From Bacteroides finegoldii DSM 17565 (GTDB lineage: Bacteria > Bacteroidota > Bacteroidia > Bacteroidales > Bacteroidaceae), in the NCBI RefSeq assembly GCF_000156195.1, contig NZ_GG688334.1, positions 8,871-51,436 on the forward strand: a stretch of DNA of 42,566 nucleotides. The letters are read 5' to 3'. The notes beneath the pieces were generated by a model. That model was not told where the DNA came from, made no database searches, and was given only the letters and a program-made list of their open reading frames with translations. The position numbers were made by a program, and so were the translations under genes. Shown in pieces: positions 34,543 to 42,373 of this stretch; positions within the stretch are counted from its first letter, which is position 1, and each line of letters begins with the position of its first letter.

Positions 34543-36312
34543 TTAAAGAGATTCTTGCGCTTTCTTAAACTCGTACGGAGTCATGCCCGTCTTTTTCTTG
34601 AAAAGATTATATAATATCGGGGTACTGTTGAATCCGACTTCATCAGCTATGGCACGTATCGTATAATTAGGATGCAGTTTTAATAATTTAATTGCATAAT
34701 CTATACGCAAATCATTGATGTATCCATTAAAATTAGTACCGGTACATTCTTTTATCATTCGGGCAAAACGTGCGTTATTCAAATGCACGAGTTGTGCCAA
34801 ATCTTCTCTCGACAATTCTGAAGAAAGATATAACTGGTCTTGAACAACAATACGGTTCAGTTCAATAAATATTTTTTTATTCTCTTCTTCTTCCCCGCTC
34901 GCTTTGCCGGTTTCATCAGATATCTCCTCTTGGTCGCCAAACAAAATACTTTCATCTTCTATATCTTGTGAGATCATAAGCTGTTCATCAATATCCAATG
35001 ACTGACTGTCTTTCTTCCTGGCCAATCTCTCGTTTATAAACTTAGCAAGGATTTTATTCTTATATCTGATAATATGGTTGAAACGCCACATACGCCATAA
35101 TACAAACAAAGTCAACAGTGTAATACACGTCAAAAAGGTCAATGTTATGTTTCTGACTTTTAATTGGAATGCTTGTTTGGCTATATAGTCCTCTTTTTCA
35201 GAAGTATCATACATCGTATTCAACTCTAATGCCGCATTCTCTTTATCCCTGTTATTAATACTATCCGTTATAGCTATAATAGCTCCTTGCAAAATTGCCG
35301 CTTCCTTATAGTTTCCCATCCCCATATAGGCTTGCACTTCCCTTTCAAGCACATTCATATATTGCGCATTGATAGTATCTTGCTGCTTCCTCATCAGTTC
35401 TTTAAACTCCTGACTGTTGTCAATCACCTGCTTGTAATGCTTGGAAGCCAGCAAATAAGGAATTGAATACATTTTTCCATCAGGTGTACGAGAGTATTCA
35501 GTCGATTGATACATCGCAAAGTACTTTTCAGCCTGCCCATATTTCTTTTCCATATAGCAATTATATGCCCATTTAGAGTACAGATAACCATATTGCATAT
35601 CAACCAATCCTTTCGGAACATCAGGTAAAGTTTCCAATTTTTTTATCTGCTTTTCACGTTCCAAAGCCATAACAGATGCATCCTCATACAAAGAGTCAGT
35701 CATTAAATAACTCATTTTCCCTCCATAGAAAGAAGAGAGCATTCCTATCTCTTTTACGCCTTTTCTCCCTTTCAACAAATCGATAGCAGAATCAAAATAA
35801 TCATACGCTTTATCTTTAAATGATAACATACGGTTATTCTCTCCAATGCAGTATAGCAACCGGGCTTCGGACACGCGGTCCTCCAACCTTTTTGATTGGG
35901 CAATCCCGTCAAGCGCATAATTCATACTCTCGTTATATTTACTCATCAAGAAAGATAATTCCGCCAAATAAACAGTCATTTTCAATAAGTGTTCAGGGTC
36001 CTTTTGATATACGGAATCAAGCACATAAGATTTTCTTGCATATACATAAGCAAGCTTATTCATAAACAAATTGCGATATGACAGGCTACGTAACTCGTCT
36101 ATAACTCGTAAAGGCATAGACTTTTTATTCTCCGCTACATCTAAAAGTTTCAAAGCACATTTCGGCTTCTCAATATAAATACTTCTTATATATTCAGTAG
36201 TTATGGAATCTGCATTTGTGGCCTCATCAGCCATTAAAATTTGGTTATGCACAAATAAAAGAATACATATACATACACCAAGTCGTATATACCTCATAGC
36301 GTCTACCATCAT
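34543..36312 (-). CDS. Membrane-spanning TPR sensor with cytoplasmic AraC DNA-binding domain
   Basis: About 589 residues. A signal or first membrane segment (LGVCICILLFVHNQILMA) is followed by a periplasmic helical region with TPR-like pairs (residues about 40-380) and a membrane helix (ITLTFLTCITLLTLFVLWRMW). An acidic linker then leads to an AraC-type HTH: EDLAQLVHLNNARFARMIKE and IRAIADEVGFNSTPILYNLF, ending with the usual MTPYEFKK. It joins sensor, membrane and DNA binding in one chain without kinase or receiver domains. The open frame starts with a TTG at 36324 that overlaps the promoter; I prefer the ATG at 36312, with 36297 also possible. Target genes unknown. Confidence 0.87.
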   Translation of the reverse strand: MMVDAMRYIRLGVCICILLFVHNQILMADEATNADSITTEYIRSIYIEKPKCALKLLDVAENKKSMPLRVIDELRSLSYRNLFMNKLAYVYARKSYVLDSVYQKDPEHLLKMTVYLAELSFLMSKYNESMNYALDGIAQSKRLEDRVSEARLLYCIGENNRMLSFKDKAYDYFDSAIDLLKGRKGVKEIGMLSSFYGGKMSYLMTDSLYEDASVMALEREKQIKKLETLPDVPKGLVDMQYGYLYSKWAYNCYMEKKYGQAEKYFAMYQSTEYSRTPDGKMYSIPYLLASKHYKQVIDNSQEFKELMRKQQDTINAQYMNVLEREVQAYMGMGNYKEAAILQGAIIAITDSINNRDKENAALELNTMYDTSEKEDYIAKQAFQLKVRNITLTFLTCITLLTLFVLWRMWRFNHIIRYKNKILAKFINERLARKKDSQSLDIDEQLMISQDIEDESILFGDQEEISDETGKASGEEEENKKIFIELNRIVVQDQLYLSSELSREDLAQLVHLNNARFARMIKECTGTNFNGYINDLRIDYAIKLLKLHPNYTIRAIADEVGFNSTPILYNLFKKKTGMTPYEFKKAQESL

Positions 36313-36321
36313 TTTATCCGT

Positions 36322-36351
36322 CAAAGGTAATTCTTATTATTAAAAAGTCAA
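36322..36351 (-). promoter_or_regulatory. Promoter of the TPR-AraC regulator
   Basis: On the minus strand, TTG (36351-36349) and TACCTTTG (36329-36322) are 19 nt apart. The -7 box lies so close to the gene that the mRNA leader would be very short (about 4 nt to the ATG at 36312, about 19 nt to 36297). Confidence 0.6.
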
Positions 36352-36481
36352 GAAAGTATTTTGTTTCACAAGGTAAAAATAAGAAACATTAGCATTTTAT
36401 TATTCAAGCAATGTAAACAACGCTTTATATACAGTAATGCAAACAATGCCTTTCCTTCCCAATAAGTTGCAATCTTCCGTC

Positions 36482-36900
36482 CCCTTCACCTTTTTTCTGT
36501 ATCTCCCGTCGTTAGGGTATTAGCGGGTGAAGGGGAACACTTTCACCCGGCTTTCACAGTTCCTATGTGTATCATTTTGTTTCAGTTACATCTTAATTTT
36601 AAAAAACTATTGGAAGTATCTACCCGCTTTTACCCGGCAAGTCTGGCTTATTTCTTGAACAAACGTGACTCTAACGCCTATATTTTTCATTTATCATTAA
36701 AATGATAAGATATTATCACTATTGTGATAAGTAAGTATCATAAATATGATAAATTCTTATCACAGTAATGATAAGTATAATACATCAAGAGAAAATCTAG
36801 CTGCTTTTTGGACTATAATATTGCTATGTATACTTGCTGAAAGAGCATCCCTTCACCTGCTAACACCCATGAATAGGAGATAGCAGTGAAAAGGTGAAGG
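36482..36900. repeat. Intergenic element B with terminal inverted repeats
   Basis: A 419-bp relative of element A. Left end: CCCTTCACCTTTTTTCTG at 36482, GCGGGTGAAG at 36523 (the same 41-nt offset as in A) and CTTTCACC at 36540-36547. Right end: CCCTTCACCTGCTAAC at 36849 and AAAAGGTGAAGG at 36889-36900 (the same 40-nt offset as in A). The interior sequence is unrelated to that of A but also holds four tandem palindromes. No ORF lies inside. Confidence 0.7.
36691..36774. repeat. Four tandem palindromes, exact 22-bp pitch
   Basis: 18-bp dyads start at 36691, 36713, 36735 and 36757: TTATCATTAAAATGATAA, TTATCACTATTGTGATAA, GTATCATAAATATGATAA and TTATCACAGTAATGATAA. Each keeps TATCA...TGATA arms with a variable centre and a 4-nt spacer. 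They resemble a cooperative operator array rather than a random AT tract. Confidence 0.8.
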
Positions 36901-37063
36901 CTATTTTAATAAAACGGTATAGACACTATTTAAGAGCATATACGGAAATCGATGTTAAATAATAACAATAGCCAATTCTAATCCAGAATCAAATTAAGAA
37001 AAAGAATTACTTCAAACAATTGTTATCTATAAAATACTTGTATAAAAGAAAGAATAAATATGA

Positions 37064-37256
37064 ATAGGAGATAATAGTTTCATCCGTATTGGGAACACCG
37101 CTTCTGCAACGTACAGAAACCTAAAGGATCATCAACAATGCCAATATGGTGTATATAAATCTTGTTTACAACTTCTCATTCGGAAAGTCCAAGTCAGGCG
37201 TGAAACTGAAGATGCAGAATAAAGATAAAGATTCAGGAATACTGAATAGATACTGA
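37064..37256 (+). pseudogene. C-terminal remnant of an outer-membrane beta-barrel (TonB-dependent type) protein
   Basis: Two reading frames together give the end of a beta-barrel receptor. One frame reads FIRIGNTASATYRNLKD (from 37064); after a frameshift near 37120 the other reads NANMVYINLVYNFSFGKSKS and ends QNKDKDSGILNRY with TGA at 37254. The YNFSFGK last strand followed by a polar NKDxDSG tail is typical of Bacteroidetes outer-membrane beta-barrel family receptors. No start or upstream domains remain. Confidence 0.7.
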
Positions 37257-37282
37257 TTTACTCTTCAAAAAATATCCAATAT

Positions 37283-37324
37283 AGTCCATAAAGATTTCAT
37301 AAGATATAGATTTCTTTATGGACT
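37283..37324 (+). terminator. 12-bp perfect hairpin after the receptor remnant
   Basis: AGTCCATAAAGA (37283-37294) and TCTTTATGGACT (37313-37324) pair perfectly over an 18-nt loop, 27 nt past the remnant's stop codon, followed by TTATCGTTAT. Probably the original terminator of the lost gene. Confidence 0.6.
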
Positions 37325-37350
37325 TTATCGTTATATAAATCTTAATTTAT

Positions 37351-37382
37351 ACAAAAACACCCGGCTTTACATTATAGGGTGT
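37351..37382 (-). terminator. Rho-independent terminator, minus strand
   Basis: On the minus strand ACACCC (37382-37377) pairs with GGGTGT (37362-37357), followed directly by a run of U residues. No protein gene is present upstream on this strand; it ends the candidate small RNA. Confidence 0.65.
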
Positions 37383-37577
37383 AAAACTGGATATTTATTT
37401 TGCAATTTGCTGATTTTCAGCGTTTATTGCGGAGAGACAGGGTAATGAACCTATCTCCTTATGTCGCTTTAATTCAACTCTTTATCAATACGTCAATGCC
37501 TTAGGGGGTACAATTTAGGTTTCAAAAAAGACGTTTGTTTGTCGTCCTTTGGCTGTTCATTGTCTGCCTAAAACTTC
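37351..37577 (-). ncRNA. Candidate small RNA (about 220 nt)
   Basis: A well-formed minus-strand promoter (37582-37613) and a U-tailed terminator (37351-37382) enclose about 220 nt with no substantial ORF. Inside are a GCTGATTTTCAGC hairpin (37409-37421) and a GGAGA/TCTCC stem (37431-37458). A 12-codon ORF starting at 37560 (MNSQRTTNKRLF) could be a leader peptide. No known RNA family is recognised; it could be a relic leader of a lost mobile-element gene. Confidence 0.4.
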
Positions 37578-37581
37578 GGTT

Positions 37582-37613
37582 CAAAGATACTGCTTCTTTT
37601 TGAATTACGCAAA
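37582..37613 (-). promoter_or_regulatory. Strong consensus promoter, minus strand
   Basis: On the minus strand TTTG (37613-37610) and TATCTTTG (37589-37582) are exactly 20 nt apart, the best -33/-7 match in the window, yet no protein gene follows. Confidence 0.65.
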
Positions 37614-37636
37614 TGTCTGAATATAAATGTTTCAGC

Positions 37637-37691
37637 TTAGGTGTAAGGTGCAAGCTATATATATAGATATATACTTGCACCTTACACCTAA
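37637..37691. repeat. Perfect 18-bp hairpin with AT-palindromic loop
   Basis: TTAGGTGTAAGGTGCAAG (37637-37654) and CTTGCACCTTACACCTAA (37674-37691) are exact inverse complements. The 19-nt loop is an alternating TA tract. It lies between the minus-strand promoter and the plus-strand promoter of the copper regulator. It could be a cruciform or recombination site, a large operator, or a two-way terminator. Confidence 0.8.
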
Positions 37692-37735
37692 TTCAGATTA
37701 CTCAACTTTGCAATTAGGTTGCACTACCCAATTCG

Positions 37736-37743
37736 TAAATTTG
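37736..37743 (+). promoter_or_regulatory. -7 promoter element upstream of the HMA-AraC gene
   Basis: TAAATTTG matches TAnnTTTG. Transcription from here would give a leader of about 115 nt before the ATG at 37864. The candidate -33 TTTG (37707-37710) is spaced rather widely (25 nt). Confidence 0.45.
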
Positions 37744-37863
37744 CAAAAATAAAGAAACAATAAACGCTATCAATAAATTGCAAGCCTTAAATATTGAGAA
37801 TATTCAGAGCTTGCCAAACGATAAGCAGTGTATTGTCATTAACTTTGCAGAAACGATGGATAT

Positions 37864-38436
37864 ATGATGAAAAGCAATACTATTCACATTAAGAATATGG
37901 TTTGTAACCGTTGCATTATGGTTGTTACAGAAGCACTGAAAAGAATGGGGTTTATTCCACTTAGTGTTGAACTGGGGACAGCTATTTTGCAAGAACCGAT
38001 AAATGCAGAGGAACGTGCAACCATAAAGCCTGTTCTTGAAGCATACGGATTTGAGTTGATAGATGATAAACGGATGCGAATTATTGAACAAATAAAAGTT
38101 GCGGTGATTGAATTAGTGCATTATAATGATAATTCGTCCAAGACAAACCTGTCTGATTATCTTACGAATAAGTGCCATCACGATTACAGTTTCCTTAGCA
38201 AGTTGTTTTCCGAAGTGAATGGCATAAGTATAGAAAGATACTACATCATTCAGAAAATAGAACGTATAAAGGAACTGTTGGTGTATGATGAATTATCCAT
38301 TAGCGAAATTGCCGATAAGCTTAATTACTCAAGCGCAGCACATTTAAGTACACAATTCCGTAATATGACTGGCATTTCTCCAAGCCAGTTCAAGCGTTTA
38401 AAAGGACATAAGTTGAAACCTTTGGATGAAGTCTGA
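37864..38436 (+). CDS. HMA-AraC fusion transcriptional regulator (probable copper sensor)
   Basis: 190 residues. The N-terminal 70 residues resemble a heavy-metal-associated fold (IHIKNMVCNRCIMVVTEALK, with MxCxxC at M12, C14, C17; then VELGTAIL). Residues about 85-185 are an AraC HTH: LSDYLTNKCHHDYSFLSKLF, ISEIADKLNYSSAAHLSTQF, and TGISPSQFKRLKG. It is followed by a copper ATPase, so it most likely senses Cu(I) or a similar ion through the Cys pair and controls the downstream genes (inference). The start overlaps the stop of a short upstream frame as ATGA. Confidence 0.88.
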   Translation: MMKSNTIHIKNMVCNRCIMVVTEALKRMGFIPLSVELGTAILQEPINAEERATIKPVLEAYGFELIDDKRMRIIEQIKVAVIELVHYNDNSSKTNLSDYLTNKCHHDYSFLSKLFSEVNGISIERYYIIQKIERIKELLVYDELSISEIADKLNYSSAAHLSTQFRNMTGISPSQFKRLKGHKLKPLDEV

Positions 38437-38488
38437 AAGATATAAGTCATATCCATAATTATGTAAGAGCCGGAAGATAAAAGCATCC

Positions 38489-38496
38489 TACCTTTG
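38489..38496 (+). promoter_or_regulatory. -7 promoter element of copA
   Basis: TACCTTTG, with no recognisable -33 box, 21 nt before the ATG at 38518. A lone -7 element is consistent with activation by the upstream AraC-type protein. Confidence 0.55.
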
Positions 38497-38517
38497 CAGC
38501 ATATAAAAATCATCAAT

Positions 38518-40734
38518 ATGAGAAAAGGTATGAACATAAAAAATACATATCCGGTTTTGGGTATGAGTTGCGCTTCATGTGCGGCTCGTGTGGATAAAAC
38601 ATTAAATGGTTTGCCGGGAGTATATCAGGCAACAGTGAATTATGCGACTGCGGTAGCACAGGTAGAATATAATCCGGAAGTATGTTCCGATGCAACACTA
38701 CAATCTGCCGTACAAGATGCAGGATATGATTTACTGGTTGATACCGGTGAAGACACTGCCGATAAAGCGGAAGAAATTCGCTTGACAAGATACCGGAAGA
38801 TAAAAAGGCGTACAGTGGCAGCCCTGCTATTATCTCTCCCAATTATGGTTATCAGTATGTTTTTTGAAGATATATCCTCTTTAAAATATGTACTTTGGAT
38901 TCTCGCCACGCCCGTGGTTTTCGGTTTGGGACGTGAATTTTATATCAATGCGTGGCGGCAATTAAAGCATGGCACTTCGAATATGGACACCCTTGTAGCT
39001 GTTAGTACCGGAATAGCCTATACATTCAGTGTTTTTAATCTGTTGTTTCCTGTTTTTTGGTTGTCAAGAGGGATTGAACCGCATATTTATTTTGAAGCGG
39101 CAAGTGTTATCATTGCATTTATCTTATTGGGACGATTACTCGAAGAGCGTGCGAAACAGAACACTTCAACTGCCATAAAAAAATTAATCGGGCTGCAACC
39201 TAAGACGGTAACTATTATCGTGGATTCTGATGAACGTACCGTTCCGATAACAGCCGTACAAAAAGGTGATACAATTCTTGTTAAACCCGGAGAACGCATT
39301 GCAGTAGATGGCGTGGTTGTTACAGGAGAATCATACGTGGATGAAAGTATGTTGAATGGCGAGCCTGTTCCCATGCACAAGCAATCCGGCGAAAAGGTAT
39401 TTGCCGGAACCATCAATCAAAAGGGGACATTCCGGTTTATTGCCGATAAAATAGGTTCTGACACGATGCTGGCACAAATCATCCGCATGGTGCAGGATGC
39501 GCAAGGCAGCAAAGCTCCCGTTCAAAAGTTAGTGGATAGAATAGCCCGATTCTTTGTCCCGGCTATTATTAGTATTTCAATTATAGCTTTTGTTGCATGG
39601 ATATTTTTAGCACCAACGAACGGCTTCACCAATGGATTATTGGCAATGGTCACTGTATTGATAATTGCCTGCCCTTGTGCATTAGGCTTGGCTACTCCCA
39701 CTGCCATTATGGTAGGCATTGGAAAAGGGGCTGAAAAAGGGATTTTAATTAAAGATGCCCAAAGCTTGGAGATTGCACAAAAGATAGATACTATAATTCT
39801 TGATAAAACAGGGACTATCACAGCAGGGCATCCCATAGTCGTCGAAAGCCTATGGGAAAACGGCTTTGAACATAGCCGAAAAATACTGTACAGTTTAGAG
39901 AAACTATCGGAACATCCTCTTTCGGATGCCGTAGTCAATACTTTGCAGAATGAAAAAGAGATTTCCATTGATAAGTTTGAAAACGTTCCGGGGAAAGGTG
40001 TAAAAGGTGTAGTAGGCAGTCAGACTTATTACGCAGGCAACCTGTCATTATTGAATGATAACCATATTACGATAGCCAGTCATTTGCAGGAATTGGCAAA
40101 CAAATGGACACAGGAAGCTAAAACATTGGTATGGTTTGCTGATTCCACACAAGCTATTGCAGCTATAGCCCTTACCGATGAAATTAAACAAACTTCGGCA
40201 CAAGCCATATCACAACTACAGGAAATGGGTGTTGAAGTGTATATGCTGACAGGAGATAATGCAATTTCAGCACAAGCCATATCTCGAAAGGTAGGAATAA
40301 ACCATTATAAAGCCGGAGTGTTGCCGAATGAGAAATCTCAATTCATAAAAGAATTGCAAGCCAATGGGAAAAAAGTAGGCATGGTGGGTGACGGAATTAA
40401 TGATAGTGCGGCTTTAGCACAAGCGGATTTAAGCATAGCAATGGGGCAAGGCAGTGATATTGCTGTAGATACGGCAATGACGACCATACTCTCATCCGAT
40501 TTACTGAAAATACCGGAAACCATCCGGCTGTCGCAATTGACGATAAAAACAATTTATCAGAATTTGTTTTGGGCGTTTATTTATAACCTGATTGGTATTC
40601 CCATTGCGGCAGGCATATTTTATTCAGTAAACGGATTCCTTTTAAATCCGATGTGGGCAAGTGCAGCTATGGCATTCAGTTCTGTATCTGTGGTGTTAAA
40701 CAGCTTGCGTTTAAAAAGAAAAAGAATAGAATAA
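38518..40734 (+). CDS. copA: Copper-exporting P1B-type ATPase
   Basis: About 738 residues. One N-terminal metal-binding domain has GMSCASC (C18, C21). The actuator TGE is at 269-271, the membrane metal site CPC at 385-387, the phosphorylated D429 in DKTGT, the SEHPL motif at H466-P467, and GDGIND at 624-629. The last membrane helices carry YN and MAFSS, the Cu(I) (P1B-1) signature. It exports cytoplasmic Cu(I). The start at 38518 (MRKGMNIKN) replaces a TTG that overlaps the promoter; the ATG at 38530 is also possible. Confidence 0.95.
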   Translation: MRKGMNIKNTYPVLGMSCASCAARVDKTLNGLPGVYQATVNYATAVAQVEYNPEVCSDATLQSAVQDAGYDLLVDTGEDTADKAEEIRLTRYRKIKRRTVAALLLSLPIMVISMFFEDISSLKYVLWILATPVVFGLGREFYINAWRQLKHGTSNMDTLVAVSTGIAYTFSVFNLLFPVFWLSRGIEPHIYFEAASVIIAFILLGRLLEERAKQNTSTAIKKLIGLQPKTVTIIVDSDERTVPITAVQKGDTILVKPGERIAVDGVVVTGESYVDESMLNGEPVPMHKQSGEKVFAGTINQKGTFRFIADKIGSDTMLAQIIRMVQDAQGSKAPVQKLVDRIARFFVPAIISISIIAFVAWIFLAPTNGFTNGLLAMVTVLIIACPCALGLATPTAIMVGIGKGAEKGILIKDAQSLEIAQKIDTIILDKTGTITAGHPIVVESLWENGFEHSRKILYSLEKLSEHPLSDAVVNTLQNEKEISIDKFENVPGKGVKGVVGSQTYYAGNLSLLNDNHITIASHLQELANKWTQEAKTLVWFADSTQAIAAIALTDEIKQTSAQAISQLQEMGVEVYMLTGDNAISAQAISRKVGINHYKAGVLPNEKSQFIKELQANGKKVGMVGDGINDSAALAQADLSIAMGQGSDIAVDTAMTTILSSDLLKIPETIRLSQLTIKTIYQNLFWAFIYNLIGIPIAAGIFYSVNGFLLNPMWASAAMAFSSVSVVLNSLRLKRKRIE

Positions 40735-40751
40735 CTTAATAATCAATTAAA

Positions 40752-40964
40752 ATGGGAACAATGACTTTTAAAACAAATGCCAAATGTATGGGCTGTCTTG
40801 CTAAAATAGAAGAAATATTACAAGGTAAAATGAACAGAGAAGAGTGGAATTTGGATTTATCCGATTCTAATCGTCCCCTGACTGTAATGTCCGATAAGTT
40901 GGCAGCAGGTGAAATAGTAGAACTGATAAGCAAAGCTGGTTTCAAAATAGAACAAATGAAATGA
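40752..40964 (+). CDS. Small HMA-domain metal chaperone
   Basis: A 70-residue single HMA domain with KCMGC (C12, C15) and the final GFKIEQ strand. It probably hands copper to CopA or buffers it. It starts 17 nt after copA and overlaps the next gene's start as ATGA (40961-40964), so it is in the copA operon. Confidence 0.9.
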   Translation: MGTMTFKTNAKCMGCLAKIEEILQGKMNREEWNLDLSDSNRPLTVMSDKLAAGEIVELISKAGFKIEQMK

Positions 40965-41782
40965 AAGTAATAGCACTGGTTGAAAATACAAGCATATCCA
41001 AAGACTATAAAAGTAAACACGGACTATGCTTGTATATTGAAACAAAGAAGCATAAATTACTATTTGATTTAGGCTCAAATAGTTTGTTTTTAGAAAATGC
41101 AGTCAAATTAGGTGTGGATATTACGGATATTGATTCTGTGATTATTTCTCACGGGCACAATGACCATGGGGGAGCTTTGAAGTATTTTTTAGAAAATAAT
41201 GCCAAAGCGAACATTTACATTAGTCGATACGCTTTTGAGGAGTATTATGCTAATTTCTTAGGTATGAAGTGGAACGTTGGTCTCGATAGAAAATTAAAAG
41301 ACCATCCAAGAATTATTCTTATCGAGGATGAGTATGTAATAGATGAGGAATTACAAATATTTTCCAATATAAAGGAACATCTTTATTTACCTACAGCAAA
41401 CAACAGTCTATTCGTCAAACAAAATGGGACGTATGAGCATGATACGTTTAAGCATGAACAATATTTGATTATAACCGAGAGCAATTATAAAACTTTATTC
41501 AGTGGTTGCGCTCACAATGGAATAGTCAATATTCTAAATAGAGCCGAAGACATTGCAAAACAGGAAATGAAATATTGCATATCAGGTTTTCATCTTTATG
41601 ACCCATTAAAGAAAAGAACCGAAAACATAAACCTAATTAAAGATATTGCAAATACGTTTTTATGCCGAAATACAACATTTTATACTTGCCATTGTACTGG
41701 TGAAGAAGCCTATGGAATATTGAAAGGTATTGCTGACGAAAAAATAAATTATATCAGTACAGGACAAATAATACAGTTATAA
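40961..41782 (+). CDS. Metallo-beta-lactamase-fold hydrolase
   Basis: A 273-residue MBL-fold protein with the metal motif SHGHNDHGG (H64, H66, D68, H69), a late GCAHNGIVNIL (third ligand region) and a final STGQIIQL. The pattern resembles the dihydropterin-aminobenzene-phosphate-synthase-like subgroup. There is no signal peptide. Translational overlap with the HMA chaperone suggests a link to metal handling, but the substrate is unknown. Confidence 0.87.
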   Translation: MKVIALVENTSISKDYKSKHGLCLYIETKKHKLLFDLGSNSLFLENAVKLGVDITDIDSVIISHGHNDHGGALKYFLENNAKANIYISRYAFEEYYANFLGMKWNVGLDRKLKDHPRIILIEDEYVIDEELQIFSNIKEHLYLPTANNSLFVKQNGTYEHDTFKHEQYLIITESNYKTLFSGCAHNGIVNILNRAEDIAKQEMKYCISGFHLYDPLKKRTENINLIKDIANTFLCRNTTFYTCHCTGEEAYGILKGIADEKINYISTGQIIQL

Positions 41783-41824
41783 GACATAGCGATTTATTTT
41801 TTAACTCAATTAATATTATACATC

Positions 41825-42334
41825 ATGGTTTTTTTAGAATTAACAAAAAAGCGTTATTCCGTAAGAAGCTATACTTCCCAAGAAGTAGAGAAAGAAAAGT
41901 TGGATTATATTTTTGAATGCGCCCGGTATGCACCGTCTGCCGTAAACAAACAGCCGTGGCAATTTATAGTGATAAACAGTGAATTGCAGAAACAAAAGCT
42001 GCAAAAGGTTTATCCTGCCAAATGGTTTGTGGAAGCCCCCTTATATATCATTGTATGTGCTAATGATTCGGTTGCATGGACACGTCAGTATGATAATAAA
42101 AATCATGCAGATATTGATGCTGCCATCACTGCGGAACATATCTGTTTGGCGGCAGCGGAACAAGGGTTAGGAACTTGTTGGGTTTGCAATTTCGATATAG
42201 ATGAATGCAAACATAGTTTGGGATTATCTGCTAATATTCATCCGGTTGCAATAATTCCTATAGGTTATCCAGTGGATTCCAAGCACAATCCAACAGCCCG
42301 CAAAAGCATTGATGAGATAGTAACTATATTATAA
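41825..42334 (+). CDS. Nitroreductase family flavoprotein
   Basis: A 169-residue FMN-dependent oxidoreductase. Motifs: KRYSVRSYTSQEV start, ARYAPSAVNKQPWQF (FMN-binding), DAAITAEHICLAAAEQGLGTCWV and PVAIIPIGYPVD. Position 42 nt after the MBL gene suggests it is the last gene of the copper-associated operon, perhaps for redox defence (inference). Confidence 0.9.
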   Translation: MVFLELTKKRYSVRSYTSQEVEKEKLDYIFECARYAPSAVNKQPWQFIVINSELQKQKLQKVYPAKWFVEAPLYIIVCANDSVAWTRQYDNKNHADIDAAITAEHICLAAAEQGLGTCWVCNFDIDECKHSLGLSANIHPVAIIPIGYPVDSKHNPTARKSIDEIVTIL

Positions 42335-42373
42335 CGTCATCATGCCATAGAAAGAGAGAAACAGGGAAATTAC

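Larger units (their letters stand above)
37399..37784. repeat. Imperfect inverted repeat pair flanking about 386 bp
   Basis: TTTGCAATTTGCTGATTTTC followed by AGCGTTTATTG (37399-37429) reappears inverted at 37758-37784, which reads CTTGCAATTTATTGAT then AGCGTTTATTG on the minus strand: about 24 of 27 positions match with one 4-nt gap. The arms bracket the minus-strand promoter and the 18-bp hairpin. It may be a small mobile or invertible segment, or two copies of one old sequence. Confidence 0.55.
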
